Positions 33,598-46,432 of a DNA stretch of 64,000 bases are shown in pieces (within the stretch, counting starts at the first letter, position 1; every line of letters starts with the position of its first letter). The notes beneath the pieces are model-generated. The model searched no databases and was not told the DNA's origin. It saw nothing but the letters and a program-made list of their open reading frames with translations. Position numbers and translations under genes: made by a program. Location: contig WWBZ02000016.1 in NCBI GenBank assembly GCA_011503125.2, positions 248,001 through 312,000 of the forward strand. Reading direction: 5' to 3'. This stretch comes from Botryosphaeria dothidea. Its lineage: Eukaryota > Ascomycota > Dothideomycetes > Botryosphaeriales > Botryosphaeriaceae.

Positions 33598-35415
33598 TCA
33601 CAGCGTATACCTAAACCCCCTATCCTCCTCCCCCTCAATGACGCACTCCCCCCTCTCCGCCCGCCGATTCACCACCGCAAACCACGCCGCCATCCCCACC
33701 GTCACCACCACCACCGCGCCCGCACACCCAAAACACGCATACAAGCCCGGCCGATACTGCGGCGCGTCTCTGTGCCGGAACACGCTGCTCCCGACGATCC
33801 CGCCCACGCCTCCAAACGACACCAGCAGGCCGCTGCAGAACGCGCGCTTCCACTGCCCGCGCACGTTGTTGGCCTGCCAGCTCATCATCGCCGGCACGTT
33901 GGCCTTCGCGCCGCAGCAGATCAGGAAGATGCCGGCGTAGCGCGTCGCCGGGCGCGCCGTCCAGCCGGTGACGCCGATGCCGACGAGCTGGAGGGCGGCG
34001 TTGACGAGCAGGATCGGCGAGCGCACGCGGTAGGCGTCGCCGAGCCAGGCGGTCGCGACGCACCAGACGCCAGCGAGGAGGTAGGGCGGCGCGGAGAGGT
34101 ACTGCGATTGCGCGACGGTGTGGTGCATGCCTTCGCGGAGGATGATGGGGAGGAAGTAGTTGAGGGACTGCGGTTGTGTTATTGGAGGGGGGGGGGGGGG
34201 AGGAGGAGGAGGGATGGGGGGAGGAGCGCACGTTTGTCACGCTGGCCGTCAGGCAGAAGATCACCGCGAAGCCCCAGAGCTTCGGGTCGGCCGCGACGGT
34301 GAGGTAGGCGCGCAGGTTGAATGCTTCCGTCTGGACGTCGCCGCGGTCGGCGTCGACGCGGGCGCGCATGAGGCGCGTTTCGCGCGGGTTGAGGAAGCGC
34401 CAGTAGCGCTTGCTCTCGTCCGGGAAGCCGACGATGAGGAAGTAGGAGAGGATGGAGATGGTGACGGACATGAGTCCTTCTGCTTCGGAGTCAGACCGGA
34501 GGCCGCGGTACGCTCGGGTTCGATGCTTGCGGATCATGCCCACCGATGATGAATATCCACCGCCAGCCGTTGAGCCCGCCCAGTCCCTTCATCTGCATTA
34601 AGCCAAGCGCCAGCATGCTTCCAAACGCGCTGGCCATCTCGCCAATGAAGTAGAATATGGAGAAGCGTTTGTGGACCTCGTAGCGCATATACCACGTACT
34701 ACATCATTGCATGAGGAATTGATTCGACGCCCTGAGGTACTAGAACAGAAGAACAGCTCGAGCGGATGGATGTACTCACCTCAATAGATACATGCTCCCA
34801 GGTAACACGCCTGCCTCCAAGACTCCCAGCAGCACCCGCACGGCTACCATCTCCGTCCAGACGGTGACGAAGCCGCCGCCGACTATCAGGCAGCCGAGCG
34901 TGAAAGCCGCACCGGAAAGATATGCCCGCGGACCAAAGTAGCGAATAGTGGGAACGACTGGGATCTGGAATAGAATGAAGGTCGGGTAAAACACGAGGCT
35001 GACAGTTGAGTATCTCGTCCCAACTGCGAGATCGAGATCGTCGCGCATACTATGCGGGTGCCATTAGTGGGGCCATTAGCTGACTTGTGAGTTTAGAAAG
35101 CGAAGAGAAGGGAGACTGAAGCGTTTCTACATGATCTGGAGGGGAAGAGGGAGGACGAGAGAAGCTGGAGGGCTGAGAGCCATTGACCTATCCGGCAACA
35201 TTCGCGTTCCCCATATTCAACCGTACGATCAAACTTATGCAGTATATGACGCCGAGTGTGGGTACTATGCGACGATCTACGCGGTGAACGACCTTCTTGG
35301 TCTCCGTCGGCGTGTATTCATTGAGTATGGAGTCGTGACTTGTCAAGTCTGAGCCGCTATCCTCTTGGACGAGTTCGCGTCCTTGCTTGATGGCCTTTTC
35401 TGCATCCTCGGACAT
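33598..35415 (-). CDS. MFS permease of the allantoate/Dal5 (ACS) type, first splice donor altered
   Basis: Five exons on the minus strand (35415-35192, 35049-34780, 34698-34544, 34479-34232, 34167-33598) would give 488 residues in continuous phase. The N-terminus carries the family motif around the first helix (RRIVPTLGVIYCISL, RLNMGNANVAG). Helices are seen throughout, and GYF/IVGFPDE after helix 6 is typical of anion:cation symporters of the Dal5/Tna1/nicotinate group. Introns 2-4 have normal ends (64-81 nt). Intron 1 (35050-35191) does not: phase and family alignment place its start at ATAGGT instead of GTAGGT, and using the nearest GT four bases on would leave a TAG in frame. The gene may thus be recently disabled or may use a rare AT-AG splice. 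Substrate cannot be assigned; organic anions such as allantoate are transported by relatives. Confidence 0.75.
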
Positions 35416-37264
35416 TATGCTTCGACTCTTCGTAAGCTTGCAGGTAAGTAGAATAGGGCCGGAGGGTATAGGTTATGCGAGTGGTGATGCCTGTCGCCTT
35501 ACAAAGCTAATTCATATATAGGAAAAGGGGCTGATGCGTACTTTTGTTCTTCTCTCCAAATTTCTTTAATCGTAAAGTGAAGTAAACCAGAATACGCACG
35601 AATTTTCCCGAGGCCGTAAGGCAGCTCTTGATATACTCCAGCTCATAGCAACGCAAGCGCCGGAAATAACATGATTCATTCCCTCAGCGGCGCTGGCGCC
35701 GTTACACAAGCGACAGAGAGCTGCCAATTGGGTATGGCGCCGCGGCGGGCAGCTCGTCCGAGTCTCCCAGGCCTCCCATGTGAAATCAATCTGCGCTGAC
35801 CATGGCGAACTCTATCTGGACCTCGCAGGAAGCAAAAAAAGGCGGGTATTAGCTCTCTCTACTCGGCCGTGGTATACGTACGAGCGCCGAAAGCTTCACC
35901 AGCGCTAGAACTGAGCAAAGTGTAATTGCGGAGCTGGTAGTGGCAGCAAATGAGAATCTTGCGTAGGGGCATGGGACGATGGAGGCGAATAAGGCCGGAA
36001 GTTCTCGGCAGACAGATGGTAGTAGGCACATTCGGAAGACTGTTTTTCAGAAGAGAAAAAGGTTGTTTTCGCAACCGACATTAGTGTGCTGGTGCACGAG
36101 CCGTGGCAATGCTTTGGACTCCTTTGGCTATCACCGGAGGGATTGTGGCTCGCCTTGTGTAGTCTTGTGCGGTCTTGTCACCCCACGGTCATGGGCGGGG
36201 AAGGGCTGCAGGCATCATGGATGAACCGTTTCCGAGATGTAGATGGTGTGTGATAGCCAAGATTTCCGAAGCATTGATGTGAATGCGTCACTGTTGGAGG
36301 CGCATATTGTTGGTAGCCTCGCCTGTTAGTCTGCTATCTTGCAGCCGACCATGCGAAACCGAATCGTGTGACTGGCAAAGTCTGGGATAGTATTGTTGAA
36401 CTGACTTATTCGGCAGAGCTCGGCAATAACTCAAATACTTAAGCATATGCCCATCTCCTATCGTCACTGTAACCTAAAATCGTGCACCCTGCCCTTTGAA
36501 AGGATGCGTCCCGAGAGGGCGACGGGCTTGGGAAGTTTGAGTTTCGCAAAATCTGGAGGCGGGGACATCTCCGCACGAAGTCTTTTGGTTGCGGAAACCT
36601 CGGAATGCTAGATCTGCGTTCTCATTCCGGAAGAACATACTGACGCGGCAATACTTGGGCCAATCCAGACTCATCATGAAAAGTTTCTGCTGCACCTACC
36701 TTCGGCGGGTGAGTATAAATATGACGAGATGGCGTGCCAACAAGAGAAATGCTAGCGTCTCAACCCTTTGACATCAGCGATGTATCATCTTCAAGAGAAG
36801 GACGTATTTCGCGATGTGCTTTGAGAATCCTGTTGAATGTACCAATGTCTTGGGCCACTCATGGGCTTATTATTGTATCAATTAGCAATTTCGCCCTGTG
36901 GTAAGTGCTGCCACGCATATGTGCAAGCGGCTTACATGGATGAAGAAAAAAGAAAAAACTAGCATCACCGAGCCCCAAATCCGATGATGCTGCGCAGGGA
37001 TCATGGATCATCTGAACACAATGACATGAAGCAGAGCTTATACAACATCAAAGCCGGGTTGCGCTCTCGATAGTCTATCAAAATCTTCGTGTTAAGAAGG
37101 CAGTCAGGCACTGCCTATGCGGGGTTTAAACAATTCAGTGAGACATCAGACTTTCTCAGGCGAATTTGCAGAGCGATTACATCCGTGCATACGGGCGCAT
37201 TGGATTTCGGATTCGAAAGGGGAAAAATTTCCGAAAATACATCCGAATCATCTTCGCTGGGAGA
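35416..37264. other. Intergenic region
   Basis: This is the upstream flank of the MFS gene and the downstream flank of the fucosidase gene. Only short frames without domains occur; the right part is AT-rich. Confidence 0.5.
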
Positions 37265-39770
37265 TCATACAGCATACTCGATCTTAACCACCCAGCAATA
37301 CTCACCTTTACCTTCCATTTCCACGGGCCAAGTAATGCTCACACCACTATCAACAGCCTTCCATTCGACATCCAATCCTTCACCTAGCACAGTGACCTGG
37401 TCGCCAGGCAAAACAGGCAAAGGCGCCTCGATCAAGACCTCTTCGCCCGCAACAGGCTCCTCCAGGAACAGGACGTAGAAGGCATCGTTGGTCTGGGTAA
37501 ACCTGACGTTGCCCACCTCCGGCATGACAAACCAGAAGGTCGTGTTGAAAATGGCCTCGTCATGCGCCTTGATCCACTTGCCCGCCTTACGTAGGTTCTC
37601 TGCCTCGATCTCGACGATGGAGCCATCAGCCTTCGGACCGATGTCGAGCAAGAAGTTGCCATTCTTCGAGACCATGTCGACGAGGGATGATACGATAGTC
37701 GACGCGTTCATGTACGCATCATCCGCCGTGGCGCGATTGTACCCGTAGCTGTATGGGTCCATGCCTTGGTTGCTCTCCCATTTACGCGGCGATACACTGC
37801 TGAAGGTAGTATATTCGGGCGTATCGAAGTCGCTTCCCTGTGCGATACCACAGCGGCTATTCATAGTAACCTGTCGTCCCGCCGCGGCCGCCCTGTTGAA
37901 CCATTCGGATGCGAACGCAGCGGAACCGTTAGCAGCACCACAGTCGCACCACATGATATCCGTTTCGTAGTCATAGGCCAGGATTTCTTGTTGCGGGACC
38001 ATGAGGTCGGCGATGAAGTCTGCGACAGGAACGTGTCCCGTGTACGGTTCCGTTTCGCCAGTGTATTGGTTCGTTGCTAGGATGCCAGGCCATGAGGTCG
38101 ACGCGTTTCCCTCGTTCTGTGCGAAACCGTAAGGTCTAGAAGAGAGTTAGTTTAAAGCGGTCGGGACAAAGAAAAGCTAATGGTCATACCCAAAGTCGGG
38201 ATTGTACCATTCAGGTAACGAGAAGTACGTGCCGCGATGAAGGTGGGGCTGGTAGGTTTTTGCCGCATCGAACAACTCTTTCAGGAGGTCTCTCTTGGGC
38301 CCATAGTTGAGTGCACTGCGATTGGATGTGGCTTTGGGATCAAATAGCGCAAATCCATCGTGGTGCTGATGATTGTTAGCCGTGGGCGTATACAGACCAG
38401 GAACATACGGCTTATACCTTAGTAGTAAGTACAAAGTACTGTGCACCTGCATCGTCAAATAGATCGACCCAAGCCTTAGGGTCGTAGTTCGCAGCAGTGA
38501 AATTGGTGAAGAAGTCATCATAATTAACGTCAGGGCCGAAGGTGCGAAGGTGGTAATCGTAAGTGTCGGCCTTGTCAGCGGCAAGATGATGCGAGTACCA
38601 CCAGTACCATTCGGCGTAGACTTCATACGGTGTCGAGTTGCCCCAGCCGGGCACGGCGTAAGGTCCCCAATGGATGAAGATGCCAAATTTAGCATCGTTG
38701 AACCACTCAGGAGATTCGTGCAGCGTCAGGCTGTCAAGGGACTCTGTGTAATTCTTCAGGCCAAACTCGACACTGGGAAAGTTGAAGCTTGTTGTCTCGT
38801 TTCCACTTGACAGTTTAACAGTCGCGGTGGAATTAGTGGACCCGAGTATACCAACGTTCACTTTCTTCTGATCGCCGGTCCGTAGCCGCTTGACTTGAGC
38901 TGGCCTGACCGTTCTGACTCCAGGGGCTTCGACAGTGACCCACGCGCCGTCTCCGTGAACCCAAGTTGGACCAGAATTGCCGAGAGTCACCTCAACGATC
39001 TGCACACTGCCTTCCTCCTGCTTCTGAGTGGGGCGGATGTGCTGAACCCGAAGGCCGGACGCCTGTCTCAAGGATACGGCGAATACATGCATACGCCCGG
39101 TCGTTGTGTTGCTGGTGGACGGCAAAGTAATGGAAGACAGCTGCTTCAAGGGGTCCAAAGCGCCAGTCCATTCGTAAACATGGGTGGTATTGAAGTTTGT
39201 ATCATTGGCAAGGTAGCGGTAAGGCAGGATGACTTCGCCCTTGTACATGGTCAAGAAAGCCCACCACGGCTCAGCGCGAATTTCCACAACAGAAGACGTG
39301 TTGTCTGCATAGGTGAAGGTAATGTTATCAGACACAATAGTGTCTCGTTTATCACTGGCCACCAAAAGCTGAGCACTCAGGTAGCTGCCTGCAGGGACAG
39401 AGATTGTCTGGCCAAGGCAGAGCACATTGTCGCTGGCATTTGAAGACCGAGAAGCGGGAAACAGATACTCGACGCCGGTCGAGCTCGAAATGTGCGAATC
39501 CGAGCGGGGTAGCGAGGAGGCCGGATAGGACTGCAGGGAGCCGTCGAAGTCGGCATGGCCAGGAAAATCACCGAAAGCTTTGTTGTTGAGGAATTGAGCA
39601 AGAGAAACAGCTACAGCCTGATCCATGTCAGCCAATGCTGCATCTATCTCGATTATTGGTATGCTCACATCGCTGTCGTTGGTAGCGCGCCGGACGAGAT
39701 GAGATTGAGCAGCGGCGCTGCCTGCGGTGGCTGCAAGGAGGCAAACTGCGGTGCATTTCAAGGGAATCAT
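37265..39770 (-). CDS. Secreted alpha-L-fucosidase, GH29
   Basis: Three exons (39770-38418, 38365-38190, 38135-37265) with introns of 52 and 54 nt give 799 residues. A signal peptide is clear (residues 1-22, ending GSAAAQ). The first 370 residues form a beta-rich N-terminal part with many N-glycosylation sequons. The catalytic barrel then starts at WFNDAKFGIFIHWGPYAVPGW. Typical GH29 landmarks follow: YFVLTTKHHDGFALF, which spans the first intron, and DIMWCDCGAANG, where Asp at about 574 is the expected retaining nucleophile. NGNFLLDIGPKADG matches the conserved segment after it. The enzyme should release fucose from plant or host glycans such as xyloglucan outside the cell. It is transcribed away from the pectate lyase gene at 41698. 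The ATG at 39770 begins the signal peptide and is the best start. Confidence 0.93.
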
Positions 39771-41697
39771 GGCTGAACGAACGCACAAGAAAGCAGGAGG
39801 AAGCGCAAAGTATCAAAAAACGGCGACGTCGGGTGGCGTTTGCATATCTAGTTGGCATCCCACTCTACCTACCTCCGATTGTAACCCTCACCTGCTACGG
39901 CAATATCTCTACGCCGGCGGGCTAGCGATGGTACCTGACTCCGTCGAGGCATTCATCCGGATAACGGTAGAGCGGTACATTGAGAAAGGCGAGTGTAGGT
40001 AGAGCACTGCAGGCTGGCAGAGGATGGTGTTGCAGTCGAGCGGGCGAGTGACGAGCACCAGGTGCGACAGATGACGGGCGTGTGATGGGGCGGGCGGCTA
40101 ACATCAGGCATGCAGGCCGACACGAGGACGCACTGCAGGAGCAACAGGAACAGGCAGGAACACGCAGATGCGCAACGGCCTCAGGCGATAAGGCATGCCA
40201 TTGGAGGAAACGAACGGTCCACCGCGATGACTCGAATGCTACATTGCGCTGCAGATCTTGCGAAAGATTGGGAGGCCGCGTTATCTGGAGCCGCTGCGAG
40301 GCCCCAGTGACGGCATATGCGGCAGGCGGAATGTTGCGACGAGACGGGGCCGGGGGCGGAGGAGAACAGAAGCGTCGAGGAGCGCGGGCGGAGGAGGCGT
40401 CCGTCGGCGTGTCGGCGCGACTGCTGCCCGGGGCCCAGGTGTAAATCCGACATCACGTGAGTTGCGCCTACCGCGTCCAGTGCCCGAACGCGCGGCGGCG
40501 GCAGTGGCTCTCGTCCAAGTGCGCCTCTCCCGTTTCAAGGCGGCGTTTATGCAACACCGCCGCCGCCTTCCAGACCTCTGCCGTTTGTTCATGCCCGCCG
40601 CTCCTGCACAATGCCGTGTCTAGTCGGCGCCGAGTCCAGTCTGCTCCGCTCCGCTACCATCAAGCCCGAACCGCTCGCTTGCAACTCCCGCCCAACGATC
40701 ACTAACGCTTTTGGCATTTCTCGCCAGCCATGCCAGGGCCTTGAAACACTGTCCGAACTGCCCCTGCCGCTCCTCATTACCCGCCCTTGTGAGTTGTCAC
40801 CGACGGCCTGACGGTGGACTGAGTGGACGTCCACAGCGAAAACCTTTCTCCGCCCTCCCAACCACTGTTCCACTCTCCGCTCGGAGCGGTCATGGTGGGC
40901 CCGATCTATATTGCTGTGGTTCGCGATATATATGAAAAGGACGATCTGATTGTCACGCCTAATTGCCCTACTTGGGTCTGGACGATGCCTGTGCCGGGCC
41001 AGGTTCTGGCTGTGCCACTTCAATGCGCGCTGCGAGCGCCGTGGTGTTTTGAAATAGCGCCCCCGATGTTTCGTCCTGATGAACGCCAAGTCTCTCCAAA
41101 CAGCTGTTAAACAGCGGCAAGCCGTGCCAAGACTTGTGCTGATGTGCGGATGCCACACTCCCTGACTCCGCTTCACCTGCCCGTCCGCCCACCCCACGAA
41201 TGAATTCGAAGCGCCAAGCCGTGACCCGTAAATCTCCCGGCGTTTCTTGGTTTCGCCGGTCTCCAATTTGGTTCTTCCACCTACCGAGATGCTCGAAACG
41301 GTCCGTATCCATGTCCCACGGGGGCAAGGTTGATGTCTTGGCAGCCCGCCAGCTACGCAATGCTGGACCTCTGCACCGTCGTCCGTGTCTGATCATCAGC
41401 GGAATGTTTCATGGAACTCCCCACTGCCATTCGCCAAAGCCCGTGTTGGCCAAAATGCTTGTCATTTCTTGCCATGGGCTGGGCACCTAAAGCCCTTTAA
41501 AAGAGGCAGACAGTTCACTCGATCACAACTTCTTTCGACAGGTTCACCTCATCAACTCACTTCTTCATTCGTTCCTTGCTGTGCAAGACTCCATCCAGAC
41601 GGAAATTCCATAATCGGTCTTTGAAAGCCAATCATACTTTGTCAATCCCTTGATTTACAACCACCAACCAACCAATCAACAACAAAACTCAGTCAAA
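39771..41697. promoter_or_regulatory. Shared upstream region of the GH29 and PL3 genes
   Basis: This 1.9-kb interval separates two divergently transcribed secreted carbohydrate-active enzymes. No gene is supported inside. A TATA-like ctttaaaag lies near 41495, about 200 bp before the PL3 start, and the leader just before 41698 is a CA-rich stretch ending in a near-ideal start context (gtcaaaATG). Carbon-catabolite control through CreA-type sites would be expected for such genes, but I did not identify specific sites with confidence. Confidence 0.45.
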
Positions 41698-42591
41698 ATG
41701 CAGTACAGCATCCGCTCCCTCGCTTTCGGCGTTGCCGCCCTGGCCGTTTCTGCCGACGCCTTCATGGTTCCCCGTGACCCTCGCATGGGCTGGGGCTTCC
41801 CTAACGCCAACAACGCTCGCGTTGCTGCCGCCGCCGCCTCTACTCCTGTCCAGACCCCCGGCAGCACTCCCACTACTCCCGCTGCCACTCCCGGCGTCAC
41901 CGGTGGCGCCACTGCTGCCGCTGGCTTCCCGCAGTCTTCTGGCACCAGCCAGCTTAGCGCCCCCATGACCGTCACTGGCAGCTTTGATGGTGGCATGAAG
42001 GCTTTCGGCCGTGGTGTTGACTGCAGTGGCCAGGCCGAGGGTGGTGACAGCGACGCTGTCTTCATGCTCGAGGAGGGCGCCACTCTCTCCAACGTCATCA
42101 TCGCCGCCGACCAGATCGAGGGTGTCCACTGCTTCGGCTCTTGCACTCTCAAGAACGTCTGGTGGACTGCCGTCTGCGAAGACGCTTTCACCATCAAGGA
42201 GCAGGGTGCCTCTGGCACCACCCACATCATCGGTGGCGGTGCTCAGGGTGCTGAGGACAAGGTCCTCCAGCACAACGGTGGCGGTACTCTCGCCGTCTCC
42301 GGCTTCCTCGTCAAGGACTTCGGCAAGCTTTATCGCAGCTGCGGCAACTGCGACGAGATGCCCGAGCGCCACGTTACCCTCGACGGTGTCAACGCCCAGA
42401 CCGGTGACATCCTCGCGGGCATCAACTCCAACATGGGTGACACTGCTACCATTACCAACACCTGCGCCACCGGTGTCGAGGTCATCTGCCAGGAGTTCCA
42501 GGGTGTCACTGACGGCTCCGAGCCCGAGGCTGGCTCCAGCGGCCCCAGCACTGCTTGCAAGTACACTGAGGCTGACGCCCAGGCCTGCTAA
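41698..42591 (+). CDS. Secreted pectate lyase, polysaccharide lyase family 3
   Basis: Single exon, 297 residues. Residues 1-21 are a signal peptide ([21 protein letters not shown]), followed by a short propeptide with basic sites, then a Thr/Pro/Ala-rich linker (about 48-75). The PL3 domain covers about 80-290. It shows [16 protein letters not shown], a parallel beta-helix pattern with [20 protein letters not shown] and [15 protein letters not shown], and an even set of cysteines. PL3 enzymes cleave de-esterified pectin by calcium-dependent beta-elimination outside the cell. Codon use is strongly biased to C-ending codons, which suggests high expression. An antisense frame of 302 codons covers the gene and is a by-product of this bias. 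Some PL3 homologues lack the Thr/Pro linker, so this form is somewhat long. Confidence 0.93.
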   Translation: MQYSIRSLAFGVAALAVSADAFMVPRDPRMGWGFPNANNARVAAAAASTPVQTPGSTPTTPAATPGVTGGATAAAGFPQSSGTSQLSAPMTVTGSFDGGMKAFGRGVDCSGQAEGGDSDAVFMLEEGATLSNVIIAADQIEGVHCFGSCTLKNVWWTAVCEDAFTIKEQGASGTTHIIGGGAQGAEDKVLQHNGGGTLAVSGFLVKDFGKLYRSCGNCDEMPERHVTLDGVNAQTGDILAGINSNMGDTATITNTCATGVEVICQEFQGVTDGSEPEAGSSGPSTACKYTEADAQAC

Positions 42592-45500
42592 GCGCATCCC
42601 TTTTTCTCAACGGCCAACAAAAAGTTATAGGGGACGGCGGCATGGTGGGGTAATGCAAGGATTGACAGTAACGTCTGTCTGGCATCTTTCGCACTTCTTG
42701 ATGTAGATATTGGACCGGGTGTCCACTCTCAATGTATAACTCGTACACCTCAATCATGTGTATCTCGACTGTGACCGTGCTTTACTACAATGCTGACCAT
42801 TCTAAGGCTCACGGGCCATCTAGCTCGCATGATCCACACCGATAACACTGCTCTTATGCCTCTACATATGTCTTAAAAAAAATACTGTATAAGACTCCAA
42901 TGAGTGAAAATAGAACTGGACGTGGTTCGACCTCTCTCCGGATCCGCCGAAGTTTATCCGCGTACGAAGGGTTCATTCGACCCTGGACCACCCTACCCTT
43001 CTTAACGTCAGCTCAGCTCGTCATGCACACTCTTGGCTCACGAGGAAACAGGTCACTAGCCATCGCTATCCGCCTGAGGCCGTTGGACGTAGCCAATCGC
43101 GAGGCAGGATCTCGCTCGGAAGCAGCCGGAACCGCCGTCGTCCCAATGCCCAGGTTATCTATTGCCCACGCCGAGCCGCGCCGCTGCCAGAGACATGAAG
43201 AGATTTTCGGAGGGCCGGGGAGGCTATTAAAACATCCAAGACCATTCTGCAGGCGAGGTCAGTTTTCAGCCCGGCTCCATCCCTGCAGGCGCGGCCAGTT
43301 ACCAGTCTTCGACCCGATCAACAAGGTTCCTGCCGCTTCAGGCGTGACGGAGTGCCTGAAATGTCTCGTTTAACAACAACATTAACTAGGCGTCGTCAGC
43401 GCTTCTTCAGCAACTACCATGTGCGCAATACTCTCGTTCCAAGAATACTTACGGGCTCGTCCCGCATCCGGTCGCGCAATCCGAACCCGCTCGGCCGCGT
43501 TCTCTTCGTTGCTTCCAGAACTCGTGACATGTCCTGACCACCCCGGACTCGTGACTCCGAGTATGGGGGGAAGGAGACAGCCACCGTCCCCATCGAGCCA
43601 TCTCCGCCTCCGCGGGGATTTTGCCAGACGTCTGAAGTTGCGGAGCAATGCGTTCGAGCTTGCCCGTCTTCAGGGTCGCCGCTCCGAAGACTCCCGACTG
43701 GCAGCGAAAGCACGTCGGAGAGCACCGACGAAGGCCGTTGCAGGTATTTCGTCATCTGCATCCTCATTGGCTGTCGTCAGCGAGGAAAACGCGTCTCTGC
43801 GCCGCATTCGCGGCTCTTTGCAATCGACGATTTTTGCTCGTCGTTGTGGGCTCTCTTTGAAGCGTGTGGTCTGTAATTGGAGCGTTCAGTAATCCACTAC
43901 AACATCACCTGATGCAACTGCACATACGTGTGGGTCCATTCATTCCAAGAATCCATGGCACGATGGTCCCCAGTGCATGGTAAACAGGCCCGAAAACGTG
44001 GCATGTGCAAGGAACCTACTCGGCAGGCGGTCTTCCACGATGAACGTCACATCTTCTGCTCCGTGAGGAGTCTCTTGGCTCACTATCAGATTTTTTTGCG
44101 AGTTTGACTCCCAAAAACAACTGGTTGACATTACGTTCTTTACTGATCTGGGAGTCTGACCACTTCTCTTATGCATAAGCAGCCCATGTTGGTTCGCGGA
44201 AAGGGATTGGTAAGCACTGTGCTCTCATCTCTCGGTCCCCGAGCTCCACCGAACAATTTCTTCAGGGTATCAGGCGTCAGCTACAGCGGACACCAGTGGA
44301 GACGTCGGTGCGTGCTGATGAGTCTGCTTATGGCTAGGCGGTGGCATTTCGCTTCGGCTCGAGTGAGATCCGCAACAGGTATCATATGTATTCCTTGTAG
44401 ATATAGGATTGGAGCCCTGCGCAACACTTTTTGGAAGCTCTGAGGAAACTTCGTTGCCACGAGCCGCTCCGCCGCTCAGCAACGTCGGAACGGCCTAGGA
44501 AAATTCAAAGTCAATACTTGTCCCCACATCTCGCCCTCATCTTACCCATACTTTCCTCTTCAACGCACATTCTCCGGTGACAAGAGAAGCATTCCACGGA
44601 TCGGAGTCAGCTCCGAGAGGACCGGATACATGATTGTAACCATTATCCTGCAAGTCTACACCATTCGGGAAGCACAGTTTCCACTTTGCTACTCCTTTCC
44701 AACCGCGCGCTTTTGGAATCTCCACCATCATTTTGATTTCACCGCTATTTGTTCTTCTCCGACCCCGGCTATATTGCAGCAGGGGAGAAGATGAGGATCT
44801 AGAGCTACTTTACTTCGACCAGCAGGTCCACCCGACGAGGGCGCACAGTGAAGCAAACCATTGGCCTGATAAGGCAACAAAGGGAGTGATTGTAATGCGG
44901 GCATTTTCAACGGGCACTACTTACTCGCGAGTCCATTGCGCGCATCAGCGAAGACGCGCAGGATCGACCCGTGCTGATAACGACAGCAGACACGGGGCGC
45001 AGGGCGACAGGCATTGACAGACGGGAAGGGCGGCGCGCGTTTGGCGCAACGACAAGAATGGGCCTCCTTTTAGCATCGTGGATGCACGTTGTCTGTCGAG
45101 TCCACTTTCCGCTGACGCCATGGCCGTTGCTCGTGGATTGTTGCCGGATCGAGAGGAGGGTTGGCGCGATGGACCGCACGGTTGACGACTGCTTTGATGA
45201 TGTCTCTCTTGTTTTGTTGCTCGCCGTTGGACGTCAGCTGCGCCACAGGCTCTCTGACCAGCAGAAAACACGCCACAAATCCGTCGCGATGGCTGGGATC
45301 TTCGCCCTCGAGCGGCGGGCCGATATCGCCTGGCTGCCGGCCGGCCACAGCTGGCGAGTCAGGACTGGGCGGCCGGCCTTCTAGAATGGCGACGGCGTGT
45401 CAGGGAGGCCGGCACGGCAGCGTGGGAGTGCCAATGGCAGGCTTGAGAATGCAGGTGTAGGCAGGCGTCATTGGCAGGGTGAGGCCTCGGGGGCTGGTCG

Positions 45501-46432
45501 GCTATCGGGGCTTTTCCCACGCGACACAGACGCAGCAGCGACACACGGGCCCGTGGCTCCAACCAGCGCGCTGCCCCCCCCCACCCCCCTTCCACACCCC
45601 ACACAACCACCGCTCGCATTCGCCGTTCACTGGCCACTCGCCTCGCCCACCAGCCGGGCTCCAGGACCCCCGTTTCCGATATCATCCACCGGGACCGGGG
45701 GCTAGCAGCAAAACGTGACCATGAAACGTTGCCGACGGGAGCCTGTTACCAGCACGCTGGAACCTTTTCTGCCCTTTTTTTTCGGCGCACGAGGAGAGGG
45801 GGACATGAGTAGAAGCAGCAGCCAGCAAAAGGACTCGCGCCCGGTCGACTCTCTCCTGAGCTCCTTCGCTTTTAATGGACAGGGCCCCCGCGAAAACACT
45901 CTAAACAAGCTTCATCGTTTGCTGTATTTTCTTTTTCCCGCCCTTCCCCGGATCTTTATGCGAGTAAGCGGGGCCTGTGCCTGCATACGCACCTCACTGC
46001 GCGCGCTACTCCTCCGAACGTTACACAGACCGAACAGTCTTTGCCTTCCCCGACTGACGCGACCGAACGGCCCCTCCGGCCCGTGTTCTTCTGCTCTCAG
46101 CCCAAGCTCTTAGTCAGCTGCCAGAGCCTGCTCATCATTGCCTTAACCAAAGCGCTGAGTTGCGGACAAAAACGCCACCAGCCATGGATTCGTGGGTCGA
46201 CCCGAACACCTTGTAGCTTGCGCCCGTTTGCTTTTTATTCCGACTAGCACCACCCCCCCCCCCCCCACCACCACCTGCCATGCCCATCCCTTGATTCCCT
46301 TCGATTTTGTCATCTCTCTGCTCTCCCCAATCGCCTCATCTAACACAAGCCGCGCCCACAAAAAAAAATGCACCTCCAAACAACCCCAGAACTAACCACC
46401 GCCCCCTCTTTCCCGCCTCCAACAGCCCAGAA
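42592..46432. other. Intergenic region of 3.8 kb
   Basis: No gene is supported. Frames of 60-157 codons occur on both strands but read as basic, serine-rich or low-complexity peptides. C-rich runs occur near 45573-45590 and 46252-46266. The last 400 bp probably include the promoter and leader of the GXWXG gene. Confidence 0.45.

Noticed and set aside
41689..42597. 302-codon antisense frame covering the pectate lyase gene
   Set aside because: It mirrors the C-ending codon bias of the real gene; the sense protein has a signal peptide and a clear PL3 domain.
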